NCBI GenBank assembly: GCA_036005845.1
Contig: DASYQD010000181.1
Coordinates: 1 to 9,811, forward strand
DNA: 9,811 nucleotides
From: DASYQD01 sp036005845
GTDB lineage: Bacteria; Acidobacteriota; Thermoanaerobaculia; Multivoradales; JAIOJS01
Direction: 5' to 3'
This document shows, piece after piece, positions 1 through 6,802 of the stretch (position 1 is its first letter; each line of letters starts with the position of its first letter). The position numbers were made by a program, and so were the translations under genes. The notes under the pieces are model-generated. The model did no database searches. It worked only from the letters and a program-made list of their open reading frames with translations, and was not told where the DNA came from.

Positions 1-291
1 GGTGGGAGCGGCTCGCTTGCCTCCGGGCGCTTGTTCTTTCGCTGTTTTCGAACGCCCGCCAATGCGCCCTCCGGAAGCCCCACGGCGGCGCCCTCCGGAT
101 CCGCTGGGCACCCGCCTACACGAGTGGATGTCGAGCGACCGGTTGGCGAGCTCGAATGTCGCCGTGGTTGGCCACGCGCTCTACCTTGCGCTCCCTTGTC
201 GCAACAACGGTCGGTCTGTCGTGCCGCTAGTCATTCGCTGTTGCGCCGACCTGACAGCGTGGCCCACTCGCGGTCCACCCGCGGTCGCCGG
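1..291. repeat. Left arm of a large imperfect inverted repeat
   Basis: This arm pairs with the reverse complement of 372-664. From position 88 inward, position x matches 662-663 minus x, so there is almost no insertion or deletion. Shared blocks include TTGGCGAGCTC (143-153), TCTGTCGTGCCGCTA (215-229) and GTGGCCCACTCGCGG (259-273). By hand count 143-291 has 35 mismatches in 149 positions. Outside position 88 the match is weaker and needs small gaps, but the first ten bases GGTGGGAGCG recur inverted at 655-664. The arm starts at the window edge and may extend beyond it. Open frames through it look non-coding: mismatches between the arms fall 10/14/11 across the three codon positions. I do not recognise the repeat family. 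Confidence 0.85.
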
Positions 292-371
292 ACGCGATTC
301 GGAGCTACTTGTGCGAGAACTCGGCTTACGAAGCGGCGAAGGCTTCGCGGCACTGCTTTCCTAGGTGAATT
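292..371. other. Spacer at the dyad axis, with a small hairpin
   Basis: This 80-nt stretch separates the two arms; the overall axis of symmetry is at about 331/332. It contains a short perfect palindrome at 336-348, GCGAAG-G-CTTCGC, close to the centre but not on the axis. It is the one part of 1-664 not explained as repeat arm. No promoter or gene was recognised in it. Confidence 0.5.
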
Positions 372-664
372 CCGACGACCGTGGCTGTGCCGCGAGTGGG
401 CCACGGTGTGAGGTCGGCGCCATGTCGTGGCGATAGCGGCACGACAGACTGACCGTCGCAGCGAGAAAAGAGCGCGAGGTAGAGAGCGGTAGTGACCACG
501 GCGACAGATGAGCTCGCCAACAGGTCGCCCGACGACCACGAATGAAGGCGGGTCCCAGCGGGGCCGGAGGGCGCTGCCCAGGTGCCTCCCGGAAGGCGCT
601 GTGTCCGATGCTCGCGGACAGCGGCTGCGATGCGCGCCTTCCGGGCGAGGCGAGCGCTCCCACC
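372..664. repeat. Right arm of the large inverted repeat
   Basis: Reverse complement partner of 1-291. The matching blocks are CCGCGAGTGGGCCAC (390-404), TAGCGGCACGACAGA (434-448), GAGCTCGCCAA (510-520) and CCGGAGGGCGC (564-574). The arm runs in register with the left arm for at least 200 bp. Its outer end overlaps the nested inverted-repeat cluster at 547-726. No protein is supported here. Confidence 0.85.
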
Positions 665-726
665 GCAGATCTCAGAAAGCGAGCCGTGCACCTGGGCGGC
701 GCCCTCCGGCCCCGCCCGCACCCGCC
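547..726. repeat. Nested inverted-repeat cluster at the outer end of the right arm
   Basis: Positions 547-585 and 688-726 form a 39-bp inverted repeat; I count 35 of 39 matching. Between them lies a perfect 12-bp pair, CCCGGAAGGCGC (588-599) and GCGCCTTCCGGG (634-645), and a smaller stem TGTCCG (602-607) with CGGACA (615-620). The 11-mer GCGCCCTCCGG occurs on the plus strand at 64-74, 88-98 and 699-709 and inverted at 564-574, so it marks several repeat boundaries. This looks like a mosaic of palindromic units rather than one simple hairpin. Confidence 0.75.
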
Positions 727-742
727 GGCCGGGAAGTCACGA

Positions 743-763
743 GCGCTCGGTTTCCACGAGCGC
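743..763 (-). terminator. Putative hairpin terminator after the HupE-family gene
   Basis: A perfect 7-bp stem, GCGCTCG (743-749) with CGAGCGC (757-763), closes a 7-nt loop. It begins 2 nt beyond the stop codon of the last gene in the minus-strand operon. No U-run follows in the minus-strand direction, so it may be a weak terminator or an mRNA 3'-end stabiliser. Confidence 0.4.
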
Positions 764-765
764 CC

Positions 766-1767
766 TCAGATCAGCACAGCGGTCCGCTGAATCACCCAAA
801 ACGCCGACATCGCCCCAATCCCATACGCCGGCACAGCATGCGCCCACTGCGGCCATGCAACAGGCACTCTCCGCACCCCCGCCGCCACCAAGAGCACCGC
901 GCCGACGAACGCAAGCTGCCCGAGCTCGATCCCCACGTTGAACGAGAACAACGCCAGCGGGATCTCTGCCGTAGGCAAACCGACCGCAGCCAACGCTCCC
1001 GCGAATCCCAATCCGTGCAGCAGCCCGAACCCCGCGGCGACCGCCCAAGGAGCCCGCTGCGTCAGCGTCGGCTGCCCCTTCCGCACGTTGGTGAGCTCGA
1101 CGGCCAAGAAGTAGATGCTCAACGCGATCAACGCTTCGATCGGCGCTTGCGGTACGTGCACGAAGCCCAGCGATGCCAGCGCCAGCGTCACGCTGTGGCC
1201 GAGAGTGAACGACGTGATCGTCCACAACAGCGAGCGGCCCCAGCCGACGAGCAGCACCAACGCCAATACGAACAGCAGATGGTCCCAGCCGGTCAAGATG
1301 TGCTGCACGCCGAGCACCGCGTAATCCTTGAACACGCCGGTGGGGCTGCTGTCGGCGTCGATGCGGAAGCTCGGCGATTCGGCCTTCAGCACGTGACGGA
1401 TGCGGCGCCCGTCGCGCAGCGCGATGCGCAGGAGCACGTCGGCCTGGCTGCTGGCGATCCCTTCGACGCCCACCGACTTTCCCGCCAGGCCGCCCGGGCA
1501 CCGCATGCGCCATCGCGCCCGCAAGCCGGTGCCCTCCTTGTTCACCTCGGGGGCGCCGATCCCTTCGCACTCGACCGGCAGCACCGGACGGAGCTGGCTG
1601 CCCTGTACGCGCACCGCCGGCTGCTTCCAGCTCACCGCCGCTTCCTCGGCCGACAGCTCCTCGACCTCGAGCAGCGCCGGCGCGAATTGGTGTGCGCGCG
1701 CGGGCGCCGCTCCCGCAGCAACCAACAGCGCCGGCACCACCCACAACCACCACCGCCGCCGCTTCAC
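766..1767 (-). CDS. HupE/UreJ-family membrane protein
   Basis: Predicted 333-residue integral membrane protein. Residues 1-25 form a signal peptide (KRRR, hydrophobic core, then AARA-type end), leaving a mature N-terminus at His26. An extracytoplasmic domain follows to about residue 150, then about six membrane segments. Motifs typical of the larger, signal-bearing branch of the family are visible: QHILTGWDHLLF (His156, Asp162, His163), FTLGHSVTL (His191), LLHGLGFA (His251) and FNVGIELGQ. HupE/UreJ proteins are linked to nickel or cobalt uptake; this branch has no settled substrate. The GTG start overlaps the upstream stop as GTGA, with GGAGGG 4 nt ahead, so translation is probably coupled. 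It is the last gene of a three-gene operon. The family is clear; metal specificity is unknown. Confidence 0.88.
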   Translation of the reverse strand: MKRRRWWLWVVPALLVAAGAAPARAHQFAPALLEVEELSAEEAAVSWKQPAVRVQGSQLRPVLPVECEGIGAPEVNKEGTGLRARWRMRCPGGLAGKSVGVEGIASSQADVLLRIALRDGRRIRHVLKAESPSFRIDADSSPTGVFKDYAVLGVQHILTGWDHLLFVLALVLLVGWGRSLLWTITSFTLGHSVTLALASLGFVHVPQAPIEALIALSIYFLAVELTNVRKGQPTLTQRAPWAVAAGFGLLHGLGFAGALAAVGLPTAEIPLALFSFNVGIELGQLAFVGAVLLVAAGVRRVPVAWPQWAHAVPAYGIGAMSAFWVIQRTAVLI

Positions 1768-2756
1768 GAAACCCTCCCCGGCACGACGATCTCGAACTCC
1801 GCCCGCAGCTCGCGGAGTCGCAGCCGCAGCCACTCGTCGGCGAGCTTCTGCAGCACTGCCGCTTCGACCTGCCGGCGCACCGTCGCGAGCGGCAGCACGC
1901 GCGCCGGCTCGTACTCGTGCACCCAAACCAGGTGATAGCCGTAGTCCGACGGAATCGGCTCCGACCAGCTTCCCGGCCGCAGCGCCATTACCGCGGTGGC
2001 GAACTCGCCGCCGAGCTGCGAGCGCAGGCCCTGCTCGGTCTCCAGCGCGAGGTGCACGGGTGCCGGCGTCTCGTCGGCGAGGCGCAGCGCCGCCTCGGGG
2101 TCGATCCTCTCGGCGCGGATGCGCGCCAACACCTGCCGCGCGTACGCCTCCGCGTCCGGATGCAGGAAGCCGTTGATCGCCAGCTGCGAGATGCGGATGC
2201 GTGCCGGCAGCGTGAACTCGTCGGCGTGCGCGGCGTAGAACTCCTCGACCGCGTGCGGCGCCGGCTTCTGCATCAGGACGACGCTCTTGATCAGCCGCTT
2301 GGCGCTGTCGACGAGGATCCGCCGCACCACCAGGTCGCCCTCGCCGATGCCGAGCTCCATCGCCTCCCGCGCCTTGCCCGCCTGCGTCGATTCGTGCGGG
2401 TTGGCCTCGACGAAGTCGGCGATCTGCGCCAGCCGCGCCTGCGCCGCCGAGTTCTCCTGCATGCCGAGGGCGAGCGCGTACTGGTAGAGCACCTCGTCGT
2501 CCACCTGCATGTCGACCATCTGGTCCCACTCGCGCCGCGTGGGGTTGCGGCCGACGTCGGCGCGGAAGTCCCCGAGCATCGCCTCGAGGCGGTGGGCGGG
2601 GATCTCCACCCGCTTCTTGTGCGGTCTGGACGTCCAGAACGTGCCGCTCGCCAGGTGGGTGACGCCAAACAGCAGGGCCCCGAGCGCCGCCATCTGCAGC
2701 GCCGGGGCTTTCGACAAGTGTAGCGCCGGCGCCTTCAGCCAACTGCGTACGTTCAC
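1764..2756 (-). CDS. Membrane-anchored PpiC-type (parvulin) peptidyl-prolyl isomerase
   Basis: Predicted 330 residues, likely a periplasm-facing foldase that isomerises Xaa-Pro bonds. Residues about 21-40 form a hydrophobic anchor (MAALGALLFGVTHLASG). Residues 50-165 are a helical SurA-like chaperone region that includes DEVLYQYALALGM. The parvulin domain spans about 185-282, best preserved at its C-terminal half (LRPGSWSEPIPSDYGYHLVWV, with His275). The usual His near the domain start is Gln (ISQLAI), as I recall for relatives with this N-terminus. The GTG start overlaps the DUF3604 stop as GTGA; the only upstream purine run, AGGAA, is too close for a normal ribosome site, so re-initiation is likely. 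An ATG at 2693 is the alternative, but it loses the conserved WLKAPAL-type lead. The N-terminus holds an 8-residue tandem duplication. Confidence 0.85.
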   Translation of the reverse strand: MNVRSWLKAPALHLSKAPALQMAALGALLFGVTHLASGTFWTSRPHKKRVEIPAHRLEAMLGDFRADVGRNPTRREWDQMVDMQVDDEVLYQYALALGMQENSAAQARLAQIADFVEANPHESTQAGKAREAMELGIGEGDLVVRRILVDSAKRLIKSVVLMQKPAPHAVEEFYAAHADEFTLPARIRISQLAINGFLHPDAEAYARQVLARIRAERIDPEAALRLADETPAPVHLALETEQGLRSQLGGEFATAVMALRPGSWSEPIPSDYGYHLVWVHEYEPARVLPLATVRRQVEAAVLQKLADEWLRLRLRELRAEFEIVVPGRVS

Positions 2757-5170
2757 TTCCTGGCGACCGCCGTCCGCGCCGCCGGCTCGTACCAGATCGG
2801 CGAGGTCCAGGCGCGCTCCTGGATCACCGGCTGCACGAAGGTGCTCGTCGTCTGGTTCGAGCAGCACATGGCGCCCTGGTCGGCCTTGAGCTTGTCCGTC
2901 TTGCTGCCGTTGCGCAGCGCCGCGAGGTCGGTGTTGCATTGGCTGGTGTTCAACGGATCGACGCCGATCCATTTGCGGCACCAGAGCGTGCTGTAGCGGC
3001 ACACCGGCTCCTCGAGCACGCGCACGTAGTAGAACGCGTGCTGCTTGGGGTCGAACAGCGGATCGCGCCACACCGAGCAGAGCGACTTCTGGCCGAGGTC
3101 CGGCTTCGGCTTGCAGGTCGTCGCGTCGAGGTCGGCCTGCGGGTTGAGCGGGCTGCCCGGGTCGCCGGCCACCGTGTAGACGCGTTCGTGCTCGTTGTTC
3201 TGCGCGTCGACCCAGCCCTTGACGATCTGGATCTGCTGCAGCTTGGTCTTGATCTGGTCGTCCCAGGTCGCCCAGGTGATGAAGGTGGGGGAGCCCTCCT
3301 TGCCGACGCGACGCGGTAGGTCGCCGCCCATCGGCACGCCGCCCTGGTAGCCGATGTCGACGAAGTCCTTGCCGCAGGCGTCGAGCGGGTAGTTCCAGCC
3401 GCCGAACAGACGCACCTTGATGTGCGGGCCGCTGGTGCCGTAGGTCTCCTTGCGCTTCCACGCCTCGAAGATCGAGTCGCGCGTGTTCTCCTCCGCCCAC
3501 ACCACCGACGGCCCGCCGGTGCCGTTCTGGATCGTCGACGACTCCGCCATCGGATAGGCGTCGTCGATGCCGAGGTGGCCCGGCCACTGCTCGTTCTCGG
3601 GGTGCCAGCCCATGACGCCGGTGTGCGAGTCGGAAGCGGCGACGACGCCCATCTTGAACGGGTTGACGCCGTCGAAGTCACCGCGGGCGGCGTACTGGAT
3701 GCCGTCTTTCCAGATGTTGCGCACGTAGGAGCGGTCGCCCCAGCTGTCCGGCGGCTCGGGTCCGGATGAGCTGCTCGAGCCGACGCCAGAGGCCGAGCTC
3801 AGCGACTTGCTGTCGAGGATCTCGAAGGCACAGTACTCGTCGATGGTGTTGGTGCCGGCGAGGAAGCGCGGGTCGTAGCGGCATTCGCTGCCGCCCTTGT
3901 CCTGGTAGATCTCGACCAGCGGCTCCATCTGCAGGTGCCGCTTGGCGTCGGCGGTGTTGAAGGGGTTGAGGAACATCGGCGGCACGATGTCGCCGCCGCC
4001 GCCGAGGTTGGAGTTGTGCGGGATGGTGATGAAGTCGCAGCGCTTCGCCTTGCCGGGCGTCACGTTCCTGCCGTTCGTGCAGTCCTCCTCGAGCTTGTTC
4101 CAGAAGGGCTGCGGCAGCGGATAGGTGACGCGCGTGCCCTCCGGCACCGGCCACACCCGCTTCGCGTCGTCCTTGCCGATGACGATCGAGGCGACGCTGT
4201 CGATCGGCTCCTTGGTGGGATCGGTGTTGACCCGCACCGCCATGTCGAGCGCGTTGACCGGCTTGGTGACCACGCGGTCGTTGCGGAAGATGACGTTGCG
4301 GTGCCAGTTGTTGAGCAGCGGCGTCGAGGTGTTCTCGTAGGCCACGAAGCTGGTGAACTTGCACTGCTCGCTGCGGTCGTAGGCCTCCTCGGCAGCCTTC
4401 TGGATCTCGCCCCACACCTCCATCTCGGCCTTGGCGCACAGCTCGGGGTTGTTGTTGCACACCGGCAGGTTGGTGTTCTTGCTGACCGGGCCGAGACCGG
4501 GCACGGTGAGCTGCGTGAAGGCGTTCGAGGCGAGGCTCTTGCCGAAGGCCGGGTTGATGGCGTGCAGCGGCTGGTAGAAGAAGCCGTTGATCATCCGGCA
4601 CTCCATCGACAGGCTCTCGGGGATGTCCTTGCCCGACGCGTCCTTCATGAACCCCTTGCAGAAGCCCATGACGCCGAAGTGCTCGGAGTGGTCGGTGACG
4701 GCGCCCCAGTCGAGCGGCTCGTCGATGCAGGGGGTGCGGCTGGGGCCGTTGAGCGCGGTTGGCGACGGCGGGTCGCTGCACCGCTTGCGCGGCTGCGGCT
4801 GCAGCCCCGACGGCTCCGGGATGTTGATCGGCGCCAGGCCCTGCGCGAAGCGGTAGGCGCCGCGCGGGTCGTTGCCGTTGGCGTAGTCGACGAAGCGGAT
4901 GCTGGCGTCGAAGGAGAGGCCGGTGTGCAGGTGGGTGGTGCCGAAGAGCGCCTGCCGCTTCGGGTTGTAGTTGCTGCAGCGCGGCCGGTCCTCGGTGATC
5001 TCGAAGGGCGGCTTGGAGCGGTTGTCGGCGGGCTTGCCGCCGCTCGTGGCCGGCTTGGCCGCCTGGGCGAGGCCGGGGCTCGGGAAACCAAATCCGATGA
5101 GGAAGCAGGCGGCGAGAAGTGGGGCGACGGTCGAGGCGAGACGGACGACGAGGCGCACCCGTGACGTCAT
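2753..5170 (-). CDS. Exported DUF3604 protein (PHP-like metal-dependent hydrolase fold)
   Basis: Predicted 805 residues, exported. Residues 1-36 form a signal peptide: Arg4, Arg6 and Arg10, a hydrophobic core, then LAQA. LAAC at 19-22 would also fit a lipobox, so a lipoprotein is possible. Metal-site motifs in order are THLHTG (His80, His82), WGAVTDHSEHFG (Asp160, His161, Glu163, His164), IPHNSN (His385) and ASDSHTG (Asp514, His516). This spacing is typical of DUF3604, which resembles PHP phosphoesterases; the reaction is not known. The family tail ERAWTSPIWYEP is present. The mature chain has about 20 cysteines, suggesting disulfides, and a Ser/Gly-rich low-complexity stretch at about 456-475. 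The ATG at 5170 has GGAGGG 7 nt upstream. It is the first gene of the operon with the PpiC and HupE-type genes, which fits help with folding and metal supply (inference). Confidence 0.88.
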   Translation of the reverse strand: MTSRVRLVVRLASTVAPLLAACFLIGFGFPSPGLAQAAKPATSGGKPADNRSKPPFEITEDRPRCSNYNPKRQALFGTTHLHTGLSFDASIRFVDYANGNDPRGAYRFAQGLAPINIPEPSGLQPQPRKRCSDPPSPTALNGPSRTPCIDEPLDWGAVTDHSEHFGVMGFCKGFMKDASGKDIPESLSMECRMINGFFYQPLHAINPAFGKSLASNAFTQLTVPGLGPVSKNTNLPVCNNNPELCAKAEMEVWGEIQKAAEEAYDRSEQCKFTSFVAYENTSTPLLNNWHRNVIFRNDRVVTKPVNALDMAVRVNTDPTKEPIDSVASIVIGKDDAKRVWPVPEGTRVTYPLPQPFWNKLEEDCTNGRNVTPGKAKRCDFITIPHNSNLGGGGDIVPPMFLNPFNTADAKRHLQMEPLVEIYQDKGGSECRYDPRFLAGTNTIDEYCAFEILDSKSLSSASGVGSSSSSGPEPPDSWGDRSYVRNIWKDGIQYAARGDFDGVNPFKMGVVAASDSHTGVMGWHPENEQWPGHLGIDDAYPMAESSTIQNGTGGPSVVWAEENTRDSIFEAWKRKETYGTSGPHIKVRLFGGWNYPLDACGKDFVDIGYQGGVPMGGDLPRRVGKEGSPTFITWATWDDQIKTKLQQIQIVKGWVDAQNNEHERVYTVAGDPGSPLNPQADLDATTCKPKPDLGQKSLCSVWRDPLFDPKQHAFYYVRVLEEPVCRYSTLWCRKWIGVDPLNTSQCNTDLAALRNGSKTDKLKADQGAMCCSNQTTSTFVQPVIQERAWTSPIWYEPAARTAVARK

Positions 5171-5315
5171 GGAATCACCCTCCGGAACCCGCGGCGTGGG
5201 CAGTCAAGGAATTGCAGGCGCCAAGCTATCAAGGGCCCCGCGCCGAAGTCGATACCCTGGGCATCCGGAGTACCTGCGGGCCCTGCGCACACGTCTTGCA
5301 TCGGCGGATCCGGTC
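5171..5315. promoter_or_regulatory. Divergent intergenic region between the two operons
   Basis: These 145 bp must hold the promoters of both divergent operons if the chosen starts are right. It is locally less GC-rich around 5205-5235. On the minus strand TTGATA (5227-5232) resembles a -35 box, but no good -10 box lies 16-18 nt away; no confident promoter or operator was found for either strand. The plus-strand frame of the serine hydrolase stays open through the region, so part of it could be coding if an earlier start is used. Confidence 0.35.
5178..5183 (-). promoter_or_regulatory. Ribosome binding site of the DUF3604 gene
   Basis: GGAGGG on the minus strand, 7 nt before the ATG. It supports the start at 5170, which lies in the palindromic tetramer CATG. 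Confidence 0.7.
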
Positions 5316-6179
5316 ATGCTCAGGCAGACCGTAGACGACGTCGCGAAGCAGATGGGCGCCACGCAGATCGCGGTGGCGTTCTACGACTGGGAGACCTCCA
5401 CCTCCTGGAGCCTGCGCGCCGAGCGCTGGTTCCACGCCGCGAGCACCATCAAGCTGGGCATCCTCCTCGCCCTCGTCGACGCCGTCTCGTCGGGGCGCTT
5501 CGAGTGGGAGTCGTGGCTCCACGTCCGCAACCGCTTCGCCAGCCGGGTCGACGCCGAGCCCTACCGCATCGCCCGCGAGCGCGACGCCGACGCGGTGGTG
5601 CACGCCGAGGTGGGCAAGCTGATGCGCGTGCGCGACCTCGCGGACCGCATGATCGTGGCGAGCAGCAACCTCGCCACCAACCTGCTGCTCGACCTGCTCG
5701 GCGTGCGCGAGACGCGCGAGGCGCTCGAGCGGCTCGGCCTGCAGGGCATCGACGTCGTGCGGGGCGTCGAGGACCACCGCGCGTACGACGCGGGCATCAA
5801 CAACCGGGTCACCGCCGACGGTCTGCTGGCGCTCCTGCGGCTGGTGCACGACGCGCGCGGCATCGGCGCCGACGGCGCGAGGCACATGCTCGAGGTGCTC
5901 TCGCGCCAGGAGCTGCAGAGCGCGACGCGGCTCGGCCTGCCGGAGAGCGTGCGCGGGCGCGCGCGCGTCGCCAACAAGACGGGCGAGATCTCGACCGCGG
6001 CGCACGACGCCGGCCTCGTCTTCCTGCCCGACCGGCGGCCGTTCGCGCTCGTTGTGTTGAGCGAGTGGCCGGCGGGCAACGGGGGCCGCCAGGCGGCGCT
6101 CGGCGAGGTGGTGAGCGCGGTCTATCGCCATTTCGTCGAGCCGTCGGCGACCGCGCGCCTGGTGGAGGCGCCGGCGTGA
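5316..6179 (+). CDS. Class A beta-lactamase-fold serine hydrolase, no signal peptide
   Basis: Predicted 287 residues of the penicillin-binding/class A beta-lactamase fold. Motifs in order: the nucleophile motif STIK (Ser43, Lys46) in FHAASTIKLGIL, SSN (116-118) in place of SDN, and KTG (221-223) in ANKTGEISTA. GVEDHRAYDAGINN (150-163) lies where the omega loop is expected; Glu152 may stand in for Glu166, but this is uncertain. The group includes many beta-lactamase-related hydrolases whose real substrates are unknown, so drug resistance should not be assumed. ATG 5316 is chosen because homolog-like sequence begins there, with weak GGCGGA ahead. An in-frame ATG at 5169 gives a non-conserved-looking extension, and neither start gives a signal peptide. 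It is the first gene of a coupled operon; the stop overlaps the next GTG. Confidence 0.82.
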   Translation: MLRQTVDDVAKQMGATQIAVAFYDWETSTSWSLRAERWFHAASTIKLGILLALVDAVSSGRFEWESWLHVRNRFASRVDAEPYRIARERDADAVVHAEVGKLMRVRDLADRMIVASSNLATNLLLDLLGVRETREALERLGLQGIDVVRGVEDHRAYDAGINNRVTADGLLALLRLVHDARGIGADGARHMLEVLSRQELQSATRLGLPESVRGRARVANKTGEISTAAHDAGLVFLPDRRPFALVVLSEWPAGNGGRQAALGEVVSAVYRHFVEPSATARLVEAPA

Positions 6180-6802
6180 GGGAGCTGCGCTTTCCGCTGC
6201 GCATCGTCGACGGCCGCCGGCTCGCCGAGCCCTACCGGCAGGCGCTCAAGCCGGGCGCGCTGCTCGTCGACGAGGAGGGGCGCGGCCGGCGGCTGCCGCG
6301 CTTCTTCTACGAGGTCGACTCCTGGCTGACGGCCAAGGAGCTCGAGCTGGCGCCCAACTTCGAGCTTCACGAGTTCATCCAGACCGACGTGCGCGAGGCC
6401 GAGGTGCTGCGCGGCTTTCCGCGCTACGTGCCCTGTGCGCTGGTGCTGCTCGCGGGCGCGCTGTCGATCTTCCGCGACAAGGTGGGCGCGATGGTGCACG
6501 TGGCCGCCAACGGCGGCTACCGCTCGCCCCAGCACGAACGCTCGCACGCGGCGTCGACGCACTGTTGGGGCACGGCGGCGAACGTCTACCAGATCGGCGA
6601 CGAGCTGCTCGACAGCCCGGAGAAGATCGAGAAGTTCCGCGAGATCGCGCTGCTGTCGCTGCCCTACGTCAACGTGCATGCCTACGGCCACGGTCCGGGC
6701 TTCACCGACGACCACCTCCACCTCGACGTGGGTTACGTCACCGTGGTGCCGCGCGAGGCGGCGGGCGAGGAGGAGTGGGGCGCGCGGGAGGACGCGATAT
6801 GA
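6176..6802 (+). CDS. M15-like peptidase-fold protein (D-Ala-D-Ala/L,D-carboxypeptidase type)
   Basis: Predicted 208 residues. The C-terminal half carries the outline of a zinc peptidase of the M15/DUF882 type: NGGYRSPQHE (112-121), then STHCWGTAAN (127-136), then DDHLHLDVGY (178-187). In the family, SxHxxGxAxD gives a His and an Asp zinc ligand and a later HxD gives the last His. Here His129 and His182 are present, but the Asp position is Asn136. The residues before 100, including FELHEFIQTD, match nothing I can name. There is no signal peptide, so it is probably cytoplasmic. The GTG start overlaps the upstream stop (GTGA), with GGAGG at 6164-6168, 7 nt ahead. The ligase-like gene starts inside its stop codon (ATGA). 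Family membership is likely; activity is unproven because of the Asn. Confidence 0.65.
   Translation: MRELRFPLRIVDGRRLAEPYRQALKPGALLVDEEGRGRRLPRFFYEVDSWLTAKELELAPNFELHEFIQTDVREAEVLRGFPRYVPCALVLLAGALSIFRDKVGAMVHVAANGGYRSPQHERSHAASTHCWGTAANVYQIGDELLDSPEKIEKFREIALLSLPYVNVHAYGHGPGFTDDHLHLDVGYVTVVPREAAGEEEWGAREDAI

Noticed and set aside
2..721. Several 80-130-residue open frames on both strands in the repeat region, with similar peptides on opposite strands
   Set aside because: The peptide similarity follows from the inverted repeat in register. Mismatches are spread evenly over codon positions, starts lack ribosome sites, and the peptides are Arg/Pro/Ser-rich as expected of GC-rich non-coding DNA.
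508..2723. Long plus-strand open frames (475 and 343 residues) opposite the HupE-type and PpiC genes
   Set aside because: Antisense shadows of GC-rich genes: Arg/His/Gln-rich, low-complexity and with no recognisable domain, while the minus strand encodes clear families.
3935..5164. 409-residue plus-strand open frame opposite DUF3604
   Set aside because: Val/Arg/Leu/Glu-biased shadow of the real gene, with no domain and no ribosome site.
5169..5315. N-terminal extension of the serine hydrolase from ATG 5169
   Set aside because: The extension is Ser/Arg/Pro/Gly-rich with no family-like sequence or signal peptide, and it would consume the whole divergent promoter region. Family-like sequence starts after 5316.
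5316..6179. Calling the serine hydrolase an antibiotic-resistance beta-lactamase
   Set aside because: It has SSN instead of SDN, an uncertain Glu166 equivalent and no signal peptide, and it is coupled to an M15-like protein and a ligase. A non-resistance role is more likely.
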